NCBI GenBank assembly: GCA_002307115.1
Contig: DBTP01000151.1
Span: forward strand, 1 to 36,599
Source: Fibrobacter sp. UBA1313
GTDB lineage: Bacteria; Fibrobacterota; Fibrobacteria; Fibrobacterales; Fibrobacteraceae
Direction: 5' to 3'
Length of the DNA stretch: 36,599 nt
The position numbers and the translations under genes were made by a program. This document shows, one piece after another, positions 14,637 through 23,372 of this stretch. Every line of letters starts with the position of its first letter. Position 1 is the stretch's first letter. The notes below the pieces were generated by a model. The model worked only from the letters and a program-made list of their open reading frames with translations. It made no database searches and was not told where the DNA came from.

Positions 14637-15074
14637 ATGAAAACGAAAGTTTCTTTAATTGCTATGCTCTTGGTCTCCTCTTTTTGCTTTTTAGCGTGCA
14701 ATGAGGATGATAACCTCACGCCAGATATGCCTCATGTGAATAAGGCCGCGACTCTAAAATCTGGTCAGATGGTTGAGATCCCTAAGTTTGTAGTTCCCAC
14801 TAACGCAAATATTGATGCTCTCAAAGCGAGACAATATGCGGATGCTTCTGTTGCATTGGTGTTACTTGGCCAACAGTGGTCTTTGCGTATTGAAAAGGCA
14901 CCTGATCAGGAAAAAATCAAAATTCTTTCTGCTTATGAAAAAGCGCGTGATCAAGTTTGTGCAAATCTGGGTCTTGCAGGTATTGCGGAGTATAATTGGA
15001 TTACAGCCGTCGCAATGAATAGCGAAGATAATCAAGATCTTTTTGCCAAAGTTGGTATTAAAGTTTCTCAATAG
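14637..15074 (+). CDS. Small lipoprotein of unknown function
   Basis: The 145-residue product begins with a lipoprotein signal: MKTKVSLIAMLLVSSFCFLAC, with a lipobox-like FLAC at its end. The following NEDDN (acid after the lipidated cysteine) is consistent with retention or export. The mature part is about 125 residues, with VEIPKFVVPTNANIDALKARQYADASVALVLLG and two predicted helices. No family recognised. Of three start codons in a row (TTG 14631, ATG 14634, ATG 14637), the last is 7 bases from AGGAG. It follows the tRNA by 24 bases and ends before a weak hairpin (15096-15126). Confidence 0.75.
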   Translation: MKTKVSLIAMLLVSSFCFLACNEDDNLTPDMPHVNKAATLKSGQMVEIPKFVVPTNANIDALKARQYADASVALVLLGQQWSLRIEKAPDQEKIKILSAYEKARDQVCANLGLAGIAEYNWITAVAMNSEDNQDLFAKVGIKVSQ

Positions 15075-15095
15075 ATATTTGAAATTTCATGAAGC

Positions 15096-15126
15096 AAAAG
15101 CCATTTCATTCAGAGATGGTTTTTTA
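15096..15126 (+). terminator. Weak intrinsic terminator after the small lipoprotein gene
   Basis: GCCAT and ATGGT (one G-T pair) form a short stem with a run of six or more T after it. Confidence 0.45.
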
Positions 15127-15333
15127 GTTTGATAATATTGGCTATCTTCTCCATCAGAGTTTTCGCGTTGACTTTGGTGCTCTGCTTTTAAGTCCATAGA
15201 TTTTTTTTCTTGGATCTCATAGCAAATGAGTTTTTAGAAATTTTCTATAACTGAATAGGCTTTTAAAGATATTTCTTGGTAAATAATATCTGTTAATTAA
15301 ATTTAGGCTTTCTTTTAGTTTAAAAGGACTCCT

Positions 15334-16119
15334 ATGAAAGGTAAGAAAGGTATTATTTTTGGTGTTGCTAACAATCGTAGTATCGCATGGGGGATTGCCA
15401 AAAAACTGTTGGACAGTGGAGCGGAAGTCGCTTTTAGCTATTACGGAGAAAGATTACGTAGCAATTTGGAAAAATTATTAGAAAATTATCCAGGATGTAA
15501 ACTTTACGAATGTGATGCTTCTGATGAAGCTCAATTGCAAAAAGTAGCGGAACAGTATAAAATGGATATTGGGCAGTGCGATTTTTTAGTGCATGCCATC
15601 GCCTTTGCCAATAAGGATTATCTCCAAGGGGATTTTTATAAAACTCCTAAAGACGTATTTTTGCAAGCACTTGATATTTCCGCTTACTCACTGGTTTCCA
15701 TGACGCGAACCTTTAAACCTTTGATGGTTTCAGGGAGTTCTGTTTTAGCCTTGACTTATTTAGGGGCCACTGCGGTAGTACAAAATTATAATGTGATGGG
15801 TGTTGCTAAAGCCGCATTGGAATCCTCTGTTCGTTATTTGGCTGCTGATTTGGGACCTGAAGGAATACGAGTGAATGCCATTTCTGCGGGGCCTGTGAAT
15901 ACTCTTGCTGCTCGCGGGATTAATGATTTTACACAACTATTAAAAATTCATCGTCAAGTAGCCCCGCTTCGGATGAATACAATTCCCGAACATGCAGGCG
16001 GCGCCGCCTATTACTTGCTTTCGGATCTTTCCGCGGGAGTTACCGGAGAAATTATGTTTGTGGATGGTGGGTATAATATGATGGCTGTAGGCTCTATGGA
16101 TGCCTATAATCTAAAGTAA
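15334..16119 (+). CDS. fabI: Enoyl-ACP reductase (NADH), FabI
   Basis: Last reduction step of type II fatty acid synthesis. It is a short-chain dehydrogenase-like enzyme of 261 residues. The nucleotide-binding N-terminus is GIIFGVANNRSIAWGIAKKL. The catalytic set is Y142, Y152, K159 (in TYLGATAVVQNYNVMGVAKA), with the same spacing as in E. coli FabI. The C-terminal SAGPVNTLAARGI and ITGE-like VTGEIMFVDGGYNMM are typical. AAAAGGA lies before ATG 15334. It is a single gene with a 259-base leader (15075-15333) without visible genes, and is closed by the terminator at 16135-16168. Confidence 0.96.
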   Translation: MKGKKGIIFGVANNRSIAWGIAKKLLDSGAEVAFSYYGERLRSNLEKLLENYPGCKLYECDASDEAQLQKVAEQYKMDIGQCDFLVHAIAFANKDYLQGDFYKTPKDVFLQALDISAYSLVSMTRTFKPLMVSGSSVLALTYLGATAVVQNYNVMGVAKAALESSVRYLAADLGPEGIRVNAISAGPVNTLAARGINDFTQLLKIHRQVAPLRMNTIPEHAGGAAYYLLSDLSAGVTGEIMFVDGGYNMMAVGSMDAYNLK

Positions 16120-16134
16120 AATTGAGCCCAGTTC

Positions 16135-16168
16135 AAAAAAAGACCGCTTAAAGAAGCGGCCTTTTTTT
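16135..16168. terminator. Intrinsic terminator between convergent fabI and metY
   Basis: GACCGCTT and AAGCGGCC pair with one A-C mismatch around an AAAG loop. There are A residues before and seven T after, so it serves both convergent genes. Confidence 0.88.
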
Positions 16169-16176
16169 GATGAAAA

Positions 16177-17451
16177 TTAGAGTTGTTTAAGAGCTTGAGA
16201 AATATCTGCAATGAGATCATCTACATGCTCAATACCGGTGGAAAACCGAATAAGATCCGGTTTAACGCCACAAGCTTCGAGTTGTTCATCGCTCATTTGA
16301 CGGTGAGTGGTGCTTGCAGGATGTAGACAGCAAGTGCGCACATCAGCAACGTGAGTAACAATGCGTGCTATTTTCATGGCTTCCATGAATTTGCAGGCCG
16401 CATCACGACCCCCTTTAACGCCAAACGAAATGACTCCGCAGCTTCCATGGGGCATGTATTTTTTAGCGAGAGCATGATAGGGGCTGCTTTCTAGGTCAGG
16501 GTAGGTGATCCAACTGACTTTGGGGTGTTTTTCTAAAAATTTTGCAATGGCTAAAGCATTGGAGCAATGACGCTCCATCCGAATGGCGAGTGTTTCCAGA
16601 CCGAGATTGAGCAGAAAGGCATTCATCGGGGCCATCATGGCACCGACATCGCGCATTAAGTGCGTACGCGCTTTGACAATGTAAGCCGCTTTTCCAAAAG
16701 ATTCGGCATAAATAACACCGTGGTAGGATTCATCTGGCTTTGTGAATTCGGGATATTTGCGAGTCGTAGCCCAATCAAAATTACCACTGTCAATAACCAC
16801 GCCGCCTAAAGAGCAGGCATGTCCATCCATATATTTGGTGGTGGAATGAGTGACAATATCAGCACCAAATTGAAAAGGATTACAATTGATGGGAGTGGGA
16901 AATGTGTTGTCCACGATTAAAGGAACATCATGGGCGTGTGCCGCTTCTGCAAATTTTTCAATATCCAGAACGACTAGGGATGGATTCGTCAGTGTTTCAG
17001 AAAAAACGCAGCGCGTGTTGGATCTAAAAACCTCATGGAGTTCTTCAAGAGATATATCCGGATCCACAAACTCCACTTCGATGCCCATTTCTTGAAGTGT
17101 TTTATGGAGGAGATTAAAGGTTCCCCCATAAACGGCACTGGAGCAAATGACATGATCACCGCTGTGGGCAATATTGATGATAGAAAGCAAGGTAGCCGAT
17201 TGACCAGAACTGCAAAGCAAGGCCCCAACACCGCCTTCTAAATCAGAAATTTTATTTTCTACGGCAGCGACAGTTGGGTTGGCGAGGCGGGAATAAAAAA
17301 AGCCCTCGGACTTCAAATCAAACAAATCTCCCATTTCCTGAGCCGTATCATAGGCAAAAGTGGTACTCTGATAAATAGGAAGTACACGGGGCTCACCATT
17401 TTTGGGAGTCCATCCGGATTGAATGCATTGTGTTTCTTTATGATAAGCCAT
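16177..17451 (-). CDS. metY: O-acetylhomoserine sulfhydrylase-type Cys/Met metabolism PLP enzyme
   Basis: Pyridoxal-phosphate enzyme that makes homocysteine from O-acetylhomoserine and sulfide, giving methionine without the cystathionine route. The PLP lysine is K206 in THSTTKYMDGH. Other marks are YSRLANPT, LCSSGQSATLLSI, the cofactor-stacking region VYGGTFNLL and DNTFPTP. At 424 residues it is in the range of MetY proteins and longer than MetB/MetZ (about 380-400). GAGG is 8 bases before ATG 17451. I saw no SAM riboswitch in the 163 bases upstream. Confidence 0.93.
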   Translation of the reverse strand: MAYHKETQCIQSGWTPKNGEPRVLPIYQSTTFAYDTAQEMGDLFDLKSEGFFYSRLANPTVAAVENKISDLEGGVGALLCSSGQSATLLSIINIAHSGDHVICSSAVYGGTFNLLHKTLQEMGIEVEFVDPDISLEELHEVFRSNTRCVFSETLTNPSLVVLDIEKFAEAAHAHDVPLIVDNTFPTPINCNPFQFGADIVTHSTTKYMDGHACSLGGVVIDSGNFDWATTRKYPEFTKPDESYHGVIYAESFGKAAYIVKARTHLMRDVGAMMAPMNAFLLNLGLETLAIRMERHCSNALAIAKFLEKHPKVSWITYPDLESSPYHALAKKYMPHGSCGVISFGVKGGRDAACKFMEAMKIARIVTHVADVRTCCLHPASTTHRQMSDEQLEACGVKPDLIRFSTGIEHVDDLIADISQALKQL

Positions 17452-17614
17452 ACAAGAACCTCGTTTGCAAAAAAGTATGCAACAATTTAGATAAATGCGA
17501 ACTTTATGGCGAGAGAGGGAATATAAATAAGAATAAAAAACTCTTAAAAAAATTACAGTTGTGCCAAAGCTTCCAAAATTATTAGATTTGATGTCCCCTA
17601 ATTAGGAGAATAAA

Positions 17615-18565
17615 ATGTACTACGAAACCATAAAAGTCCTTGACTGCACGATCCGCGATGGTGGACTCGTGAATAAGCATAATTTCGATTTGGAATTTGT
17701 GCGTCGCTTGTATCAACTCTTAAGCGCAGCTGGTATCGATTATATGGAAGTAGGATATAAAAATTCTCCTGATTTATTCGATCCCAAAGAATATGGCGTC
17801 TGGAAATTCTGCCCTGATGATCTTTTGTGGAAATTGAAAGATGGCATTGAGAGCAAAATGAAATTATCCGTGATGGCCGATGTGGGTCGCGTGGATTTGA
17901 AATCGATTAAGCCTGCAAGTGAAAGCCCTTACGAGATGGTGCGGGTAGCAAGCTATGTAAAAAACATTGATAAAGGTATTGAATTGGTCAACACCTTTGC
18001 GGAGCTTGGATATGAGACCACCATTAACATTATGGCTGTAAGCCGCGATCGTGGTCCAGAATTGGATGAAGCTTTGGATCAGGTAGAAAAAGAATGCAAG
18101 GCCAATGTTGTTTATTTGGTAGATACTTTCGGATATTTCTACCAAGAAGATATTGATGCTTGCGTGAAGAGATACCGCGAACACATCAAAACGAAGAGTA
18201 TTGGTTTCCATGGTCACAATAATCAGCAACTGGCCTTTAGCAATACTATTCAGGCGGTGATGAATAAAGTGGATTTTTTGGATGCCACTGTATCCGGTAT
18301 TGGACGCGGTGCGGGTAATTGCACTACAGAACTTCTGCTCGGATTCCTTAAGAATCCAAAGTATGATATTCGTCCTGTGCTGGATGCCATCTCTGAATTG
18401 TTTGTACCGCTGAGTGAAAAGTATGAGTGGGGCTATATCATTCCTCAAATGATCACGGGCGCTCTCAATTTGCACCCAGAAGAAGCGATTAAAATTCGCA
18501 AGACAGAAGAAAAAAATGAGTTCCGTAAGTTCTATGAACGCATGATAAATGCGGGCATGGACTAG
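17615..18565 (+). CDS. DRE-TIM metallolyase (aldolase-like)
   Basis: A TIM-barrel protein of the HMG-CoA lyase/isopropylmalate synthase/4-hydroxy-2-oxovalerate aldolase superfamily. The N-terminal metal motif is LDCTIRDGGLVNKHNF (from about 9). The barrel continues with YMEVGYK, VYLVDTFGYF, and the metal ligands GFHGHNNQQLA, followed by ATVSGIGRGAGNCTTELLLGFL. It lacks the CoA lyase loop cysteine region and is only 316 residues, so it is a short aldolase-type member. Related genes occur in surface polysaccharide loci, and here an acyltransferase-3 gene follows by 2 bases. Exact substrate is unknown. ATG 17615 has AGGAG just upstream. Confidence 0.87.
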   Translation: MYYETIKVLDCTIRDGGLVNKHNFDLEFVRRLYQLLSAAGIDYMEVGYKNSPDLFDPKEYGVWKFCPDDLLWKLKDGIESKMKLSVMADVGRVDLKSIKPASESPYEMVRVASYVKNIDKGIELVNTFAELGYETTINIMAVSRDRGPELDEALDQVEKECKANVVYLVDTFGYFYQEDIDACVKRYREHIKTKSIGFHGHNNQQLAFSNTIQAVMNKVDFLDATVSGIGRGAGNCTTELLLGFLKNPKYDIRPVLDAISELFVPLSEKYEWGYIIPQMITGALNLHPEEAIKIRKTEEKNEFRKFYERMINAGMD

Positions 18566-18567
18566 TT

Positions 18568-19749
18568 GTGACTAAAAAGGCTTATTTCCCTGCGATAGAT
18601 GGCTTACGTTTGTTGGCCTCATTAAATATCGTGTTCTTGCATTTGGCATCGTCTAGTGCGTTGCTTTATGCAAGTTCGTGGAAATGGGTGATGCCTATAG
18701 TAAAGGCTCCCGCTTTTTCGGCGAGCCTTTTTTTCATTTTGGCAGGTTTTCTTTTTGCTTCTAAGTTCAGTGATCCAGAACGGCGCCTTCCAGTGATTCC
18801 GTTTATGTTTAGTCGCATCGCCAAATTGTATCGACTGCATTTTATTTGTACCGTGCTTATGTTCTGTATTTTGATTTTCAAGTTTAGTGGGGTTCATGCA
18901 ATGCCAACCTCATGGGATGCCTTTTTTGCGTGTATTTCAACGGGCCTTGCGAACATGGCACATCCTTGGCGTTCTCTCTTGATGCATCTGTCTTTGACTT
19001 GGTCTTTTGCCCCAGAACTAGGCATGAAATTGAATGAGCCCTCTTGGGCTTTATCTGCGTTTTTTGTGTGCTATGCGATTACTCCTTGGTCTGCAAGAAA
19101 GTTAAGTGCTGTGACTAGTCCCAAGGCACTTTGGTTATTGTTTGGGGCTGTATTTGTTCCCGGTATTATTTGGGGTTTGATGTTTAGTGTGCCAGATTGG
19201 GGCGTGTTTCCAGTTCTTGGTGATTTTTCCAATTATGAAATTCGGTATCGATTTTTTCACATGTTTCCGTTTGTGCGCATCTTTGAATATTTGTTTGGAA
19301 TGATACTTTTCCGATTATACAAAGAGGGTCAATTTCGTATTTTTGAAAAAAACTATTGGAGTGGAATTGCCCAAATATTTTTATTATGCTGTTTGTATGT
19401 AAGTCTCTTTACGATTGATTCCTCAAGTACAAGCTGGAATTTTATTGGTCATCATTCTTTGCCCGTTTTGCTTTTTGGTTTGTTAATTATAAGCTTGACG
19501 ACTTCTAAGGGATGGCTTGCCATTCTTTTCTGCATCCGCCCAGTGCGTGTCGTTGGACGGGCCTCTTTTTATCCGTATTTGATCCACTTGCCTTTAATTT
19601 CTCTTGCGTGGATGTTGGGTGATTTGAATAGCCCTCAAGGAACGCTTCTCTTTTTAATATTCATTTACAGTATCAGCACGCTTTACCAGCAGCACAAAGA
19701 TTATCGCCGTAAAAAGGCGAAGGCGGGAGTTGTTCCTCTGCCCACTTAA
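18568..19749 (+). CDS. Acyltransferase-3 family membrane protein (OafA-like)
   Basis: Integral membrane O-acyltransferase of 393 residues with about ten helices. The N-terminal FPAIDGLRLLASLNIVFLHL carries the conserved DGLR and H of the family, and FILAGFLFA the second conserved region. The C-terminal segment RPVRVVGRASFYPYLIHLPL is also typical. These enzymes acetylate O-antigen, peptidoglycan or exported glycans. GTG 18568 follows the aldolase stop by 2 bases, so the two are almost certainly co-expressed, perhaps in modifying a surface glycan. No glycosyltransferases are nearby. Confidence 0.85.
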   Translation: MTKKAYFPAIDGLRLLASLNIVFLHLASSSALLYASSWKWVMPIVKAPAFSASLFFILAGFLFASKFSDPERRLPVIPFMFSRIAKLYRLHFICTVLMFCILIFKFSGVHAMPTSWDAFFACISTGLANMAHPWRSLLMHLSLTWSFAPELGMKLNEPSWALSAFFVCYAITPWSARKLSAVTSPKALWLLFGAVFVPGIIWGLMFSVPDWGVFPVLGDFSNYEIRYRFFHMFPFVRIFEYLFGMILFRLYKEGQFRIFEKNYWSGIAQIFLLCCLYVSLFTIDSSSTSWNFIGHHSLPVLLFGLLIISLTTSKGWLAILFCIRPVRVVGRASFYPYLIHLPLISLAWMLGDLNSPQGTLLFLIFIYSISTLYQQHKDYRRKKAKAGVVPLPT

Positions 19750-19861
19750 GGCGGCAATCGTGTTTTTTGCGAATTCATTTGTGGAAGGTCCTAATGCACC
19801 TTTGCGACAACGTTTCTTGCCTTTTTTAAATTTCAATTTTCTATTTTAAGGGAGCATTTTT

Positions 19862-19875
19862 AAAGGATATCCTTT
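19862..19875 (+). promoter_or_regulatory. Palindrome covering the secA ribosome binding site
   Basis: AAAGGATATCCTTT is fully self-complementary. As RNA it gives a 5-bp stem (AAAGG/CCTTT) with an ATAT loop, and includes the probable AAAGGA ribosome binding site 11 bases before ATG 19879. A second purine stretch, AAGGGAG, lies near 19848. Confidence 0.5.
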
Positions 19876-19878
19876 GTT

Positions 19879-22698
19879 ATGAGTTTATTTGATAAAGTTC
19901 TTCATAAAGTTTTTGGTACACCGCACGAACGCAAAGTCAAAAGTTTGCACCCGGTGATTGCACAGATTCATGTCGCTCGCAAAGCATTGGAAGCCATTGA
20001 TGATGCCGCTCTTGCGGCAAAGAGTACGGAGTTCCGAGAAATGCTCGCTTCCGGGAAAACACTTGAAAACATTAAAGTGGACGCTTTTGCCGTTTGCCAA
20101 GAAGCTTGCGACCGTCGTCTCGGTATGTTCAATATTTTTGACCCCTCTTTCAACTTTGATTTTTCGACATTGGGCCCTGAATTACAGCAAGTAACCGATG
20201 TTGCCAAGGCAGAACTCGCTGCCGGTAAACCGGAATATGAGGTATATCTTCCTGCGGCGCTTTATGCGAAGATTCGTGAGCTTATTCCGGATTCTATTAA
20301 GCCCTTTCGCATGATGCCTTTTGAGGTGCAGATGATCGGTGGTTTGGTGCTTCACGAAGGGGCTATTGCTGAAATGGCCACCGGTGAAGGTAAAACACTG
20401 GCGGCAGCACTTCCTGTATACTTGAACGGTTTATCTGGAAATGGCGTACACGTGGTGACCGTGAACGATTACCTTGCGGGCCGTGATGCGGCGCAAATGG
20501 GGCGTGTTTATAAGTTCCTCGGACTCAAAGTGGGTTTGATTGTTCATGATTTGGATAGTGCACAACGTCGCGAAAGCTACGCCGCAGATGTGACCTATGG
20601 CACTAATAATGAATTCGGTTTTGATTATCTCCGCGATAACATGGCGGTGGAACCTCAAGAGCTAGTACAGCGTGAACTCAATTTCTGTATTGTGGATGAA
20701 GTGGACTCCATTCTTATTGATGAAGCGCGTACGCCTCTCATTATCAGTGGCCCTGCTGAAGATGCCACCGATAAGTACACGAAAACGAATGCGCTTGTCA
20801 AGCAATTGATCAAGAACAAAGATTTTACGGTGGATGAAAAGGATAAGAATATCCAGATCACGGAAAAGGGTGTCAATCATATTGAAGCCTTGATGCAGAT
20901 CAAGAACCTCTATGGAGAACACGCGGAATGGGTGCATTTCATTAATCAGGGCCTTAAGGCACATTATCTTTTTGAAAAGGATGTGGACTATATTAACCGC
21001 GATGGTGAAATTATCATCGTTGATGAAAATACTGGTCGTTTAATGGAAGGGCGCCGCTACTCGGAAGGCATTCACCAGTCTATTGAGGCCAAAGAAGGCG
21101 TTCAGATTCGTCGTGAAAACCAAACGCTCGCAACGATCACATTCCAGAATTTCTTCCGTATGTATTCCAAACTTTCGGGTATGACAGGTACTGCGGAAAC
21201 AGAAGCCACTGAGTTTATCAAAATTTATAATATGAATACGTGGGTGATTCCGACTCACAAGCCTTGTATCCGTAGAGATTTGCAAGATATGATCTACAAA
21301 TCGGAGGACGTGAAGTGGCAGGCAATTGTTGCTGAAATCAAACGGCGTCATGAAAATGGGCAACCGTTGTTGGTGGGTACCGCATCCATTGAAAAATCTG
21401 AAAAGATAGATTCCTTACTCAAGAAAGAAGGCGTTCCTCACGAAGTTTTGAATGCGAAAAACCATGGGCGAGAAGCGGAAATTATTCAGTTTGCAGGTCA
21501 CAAGGGTAAGGTGACTATTGCCACAAATATGGCGGGTCGCGGAACTGATATTGCTCTTGGGCCAGGAGTTACGGAATTGGGCGGCTTGCATGTGCTCGGT
21601 ACGGAACGTCATGAATCTCGCCGTATTGATAACCAGTTGCGCGGTCGTTCTGGCCGTCAAGGGGATCCAGGCTCCAGTCAGTATTTTCTTTCTCTGGATG
21701 ATAACTTGATGCGCATTTTTGGTGGCACCAACGTGAAGGCTTTAATGAGCCGCTTTGGTGTGGGTGATGAAGAAGTCATTACTCATCCTATTGTCACGAA
21801 GAGTATTCGTGGGGCTCAGCGCCGAGTGGAAAGTCAGAGCTTTGATTCACGTAAGTATTTGCTCGATTACGATAACGTGATGAACGAACAGCGTAAAGTG
21901 ATTTACGGACTTCGCCGTCGCATTTTGAAAGGCGAAGATATTCGCGGAGACATCAAGAATCGTATTGAAGATGCTGTTGATATTAAGGTTTCCGAATATG
22001 TGTTCAAGGGACAATTTTCTGAAGAATGGAACTGGGATGGTCTTTATACCGAATTGCAACGTTGCTTTGGTATCGAATATAAGCCGACAGAAGCAGAGAA
22101 GAATGCAAAGACACCAGAACTTGTTTTGGATGATGTCATTGAACTTTGCAAACAAAAGTACGAGAAATTGGAATCCGTTATTCCTGATGCCGATTTCCGC
22201 CAGATCGAACGTCGCGTATTATTGATGACGATTGATCAGCATTGGAAAGAACACCTTTATGCGATGGATCAATTGAAGGATGCGATTCGCTTCCAGGGTT
22301 ACGCACAAAAAGATCCGCTCATCATGTATAAGAGCGAAGGCTTTAAGACTTTCGAGACTTGCTTGGAAAGCATCGCTATTTTCACGTCCATGCGCATCTT
22401 GAATATTCGAATTCAACTTGCCGATGGAACGTCCGTATCTCCGGAACAAATTCCACAGGTTCCCAAGCCACAAGCGCCAACGCAACTCGAAGAGAATACT
22501 TCGCAGATTAAAGGAGACGATGCCCCTCCTTCGAAGCAAATCGCTTCTTCTTCTTTACCCGGCACTCGTCCACAACGTCCTTCTTCAAGAAAGGGGACTC
22601 CTGTCAAGAACGATACTCCGAAACTCGGGCGTAACGATCTTTGTTGGTGTGGTTCGGGGTTGAAGTTCAAAAAGTGTCATGGAAAGGATGCCGAATAG
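19879..22698 (+). CDS. secA: Protein translocase ATPase SecA
   Basis: Motor of the Sec export pathway, acting at the SecYEG channel. The 939 residues follow the standard order: N-terminal VFGTPHERKVK, MIGGLVLHEGAIAEMATGEGKTLAAALPVYLN (Walker A), the NDYLAGRDA motif, DEVDSILIDEARTPLIISG (Walker B), the cross-linking domain, GMTGTAETEATEF, NMAGRGTDI and RQGDPGSSQYF. The scaffold and wing domains are followed by a variable Pro/Ser linker (855-910). The C-terminal zinc SEC-C motif GRNDLCWCGSGLKFKKCHG binds SecB/ribosomes in relatives. The palindrome at 19862-19875 may control translation. tmk follows after 3 bases. Confidence 0.98.
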   Translation: MSLFDKVLHKVFGTPHERKVKSLHPVIAQIHVARKALEAIDDAALAAKSTEFREMLASGKTLENIKVDAFAVCQEACDRRLGMFNIFDPSFNFDFSTLGPELQQVTDVAKAELAAGKPEYEVYLPAALYAKIRELIPDSIKPFRMMPFEVQMIGGLVLHEGAIAEMATGEGKTLAAALPVYLNGLSGNGVHVVTVNDYLAGRDAAQMGRVYKFLGLKVGLIVHDLDSAQRRESYAADVTYGTNNEFGFDYLRDNMAVEPQELVQRELNFCIVDEVDSILIDEARTPLIISGPAEDATDKYTKTNALVKQLIKNKDFTVDEKDKNIQITEKGVNHIEALMQIKNLYGEHAEWVHFINQGLKAHYLFEKDVDYINRDGEIIIVDENTGRLMEGRRYSEGIHQSIEAKEGVQIRRENQTLATITFQNFFRMYSKLSGMTGTAETEATEFIKIYNMNTWVIPTHKPCIRRDLQDMIYKSEDVKWQAIVAEIKRRHENGQPLLVGTASIEKSEKIDSLLKKEGVPHEVLNAKNHGREAEIIQFAGHKGKVTIATNMAGRGTDIALGPGVTELGGLHVLGTERHESRRIDNQLRGRSGRQGDPGSSQYFLSLDDNLMRIFGGTNVKALMSRFGVGDEEVITHPIVTKSIRGAQRRVESQSFDSRKYLLDYDNVMNEQRKVIYGLRRRILKGEDIRGDIKNRIEDAVDIKVSEYVFKGQFSEEWNWDGLYTELQRCFGIEYKPTEAEKNAKTPELVLDDVIELCKQKYEKLESVIPDADFRQIERRVLLMTIDQHWKEHLYAMDQLKDAIRFQGYAQKDPLIMYKSEGFKTFETCLESIAIFTSMRILNIRIQLADGTSVSPEQIPQVPKPQAPTQLEENTSQIKGDDAPPSKQIASSSLPGTRPQRPSSRKGTPVKNDTPKLGRNDLCWCGSGLKFKKCHGKDAE

Positions 22699-22701
22699 TC
22701 C

Positions 22702-23334
22702 ATGTTAAAAATGGCCTCTCGTTTCTTTTGTCTGGAAGGTATCGACGGTTCTGGAAAGACCACACAGATGGATCTTTTGGAACGGTCTCTTCGGGATATG
22801 GGCTATGAGTGTGTGCGTGTACGCGAACCCGGAGGCTCGCGTATTTCTGAAGCTATCCGCGCATTGCTTTTAGATCCCGCTTACAAAGGTTTGATGGGAG
22901 ATCGCGCCGAACTTTTGTTATACAATGCGGCACGGGCTCAAGTCATTGAAGAAGTCATTCAGCCCGCATTAAATGCAGGAAAAGTAGTGCTTGCGGATCG
23001 TTTTGCCTGGAGCACCCTCGCGTACCAAGGTTTTGGTCGAGGCCTCAATACTTCAATGGTCGCGAATCTTTCAGAAATTACCTGTGGGGAATGTTTTCCT
23101 GAATTGACAATTGTTTTGGATATGGACGTGAAAGAGGGACGCCTGCGCATGGCGAGCGAAGGAAAACAGCCCGATCGCCTTGAATCGGAAAAAGAAGATT
23201 TCTTTGAACGAGTTCGGAAAGGATATCAGCAGATAGCGAAAGACTTTCCTGAATGTGTTTCACTTGTCAACGCGTCTCAAAGTCGAGACGCAATGCACGA
23301 AATTATTTTACAGCTGATAAAATCCAAGTTGTAA
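22702..23334 (+). CDS. tmk: Thymidylate kinase
   Basis: Phosphorylates dTMP to dTDP. The P-loop GIDGSGKTT is near residues 13-21. The substrate and lid segments are RVREPGGSRISEAIR, DRFAWSTLAYQGFGRGL and a C-terminal region with an arginine-containing lid (MASEGKQPDRLESE). The 210 residues equal the family norm. ATG 22702 is used here; ATG 22711 is also possible (both lack a good ribosome binding site). It is coupled to secA, which is unusual but not unprecedented, and is ended by the hairpin at 23341-23372. Confidence 0.95.
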   Translation: MLKMASRFFCLEGIDGSGKTTQMDLLERSLRDMGYECVRVREPGGSRISEAIRALLLDPAYKGLMGDRAELLLYNAARAQVIEEVIQPALNAGKVVLADRFAWSTLAYQGFGRGLNTSMVANLSEITCGECFPELTIVLDMDVKEGRLRMASEGKQPDRLESEKEDFFERVRKGYQQIAKDFPECVSLVNASQSRDAMHEIILQLIKSKL

Positions 23335-23340
23335 AATAAT

Positions 23341-23372
23341 AGAGTTTACAAGGCCATCGCCTTGCTAACTCT
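23341..23372. terminator. Hairpin between convergent tmk and DUF3943 genes
   Basis: AGAGTT/AACTCT outer and CAAGGC/GCCTTG inner stems (separated by two-base bulges) with a 4-base loop. A T run is lacking on the plus strand. The hairpin reaches the stop codon of the minus-strand gene. Confidence 0.55.

Noticed and set aside
17452..17614. SAM riboswitch upstream of metY
   Set aside because: No recognisable SAM aptamer; only a weak TTGCA/TGCAA stem.
17864..18475. 203-residue frame opposite the aldolase gene
   Set aside because: Antisense shadow of a clearly conserved TIM-barrel gene.
23257..23272. TGTTTCAC half parS in tmk
   Set aside because: The right half (TTGTCAAC) does not match.
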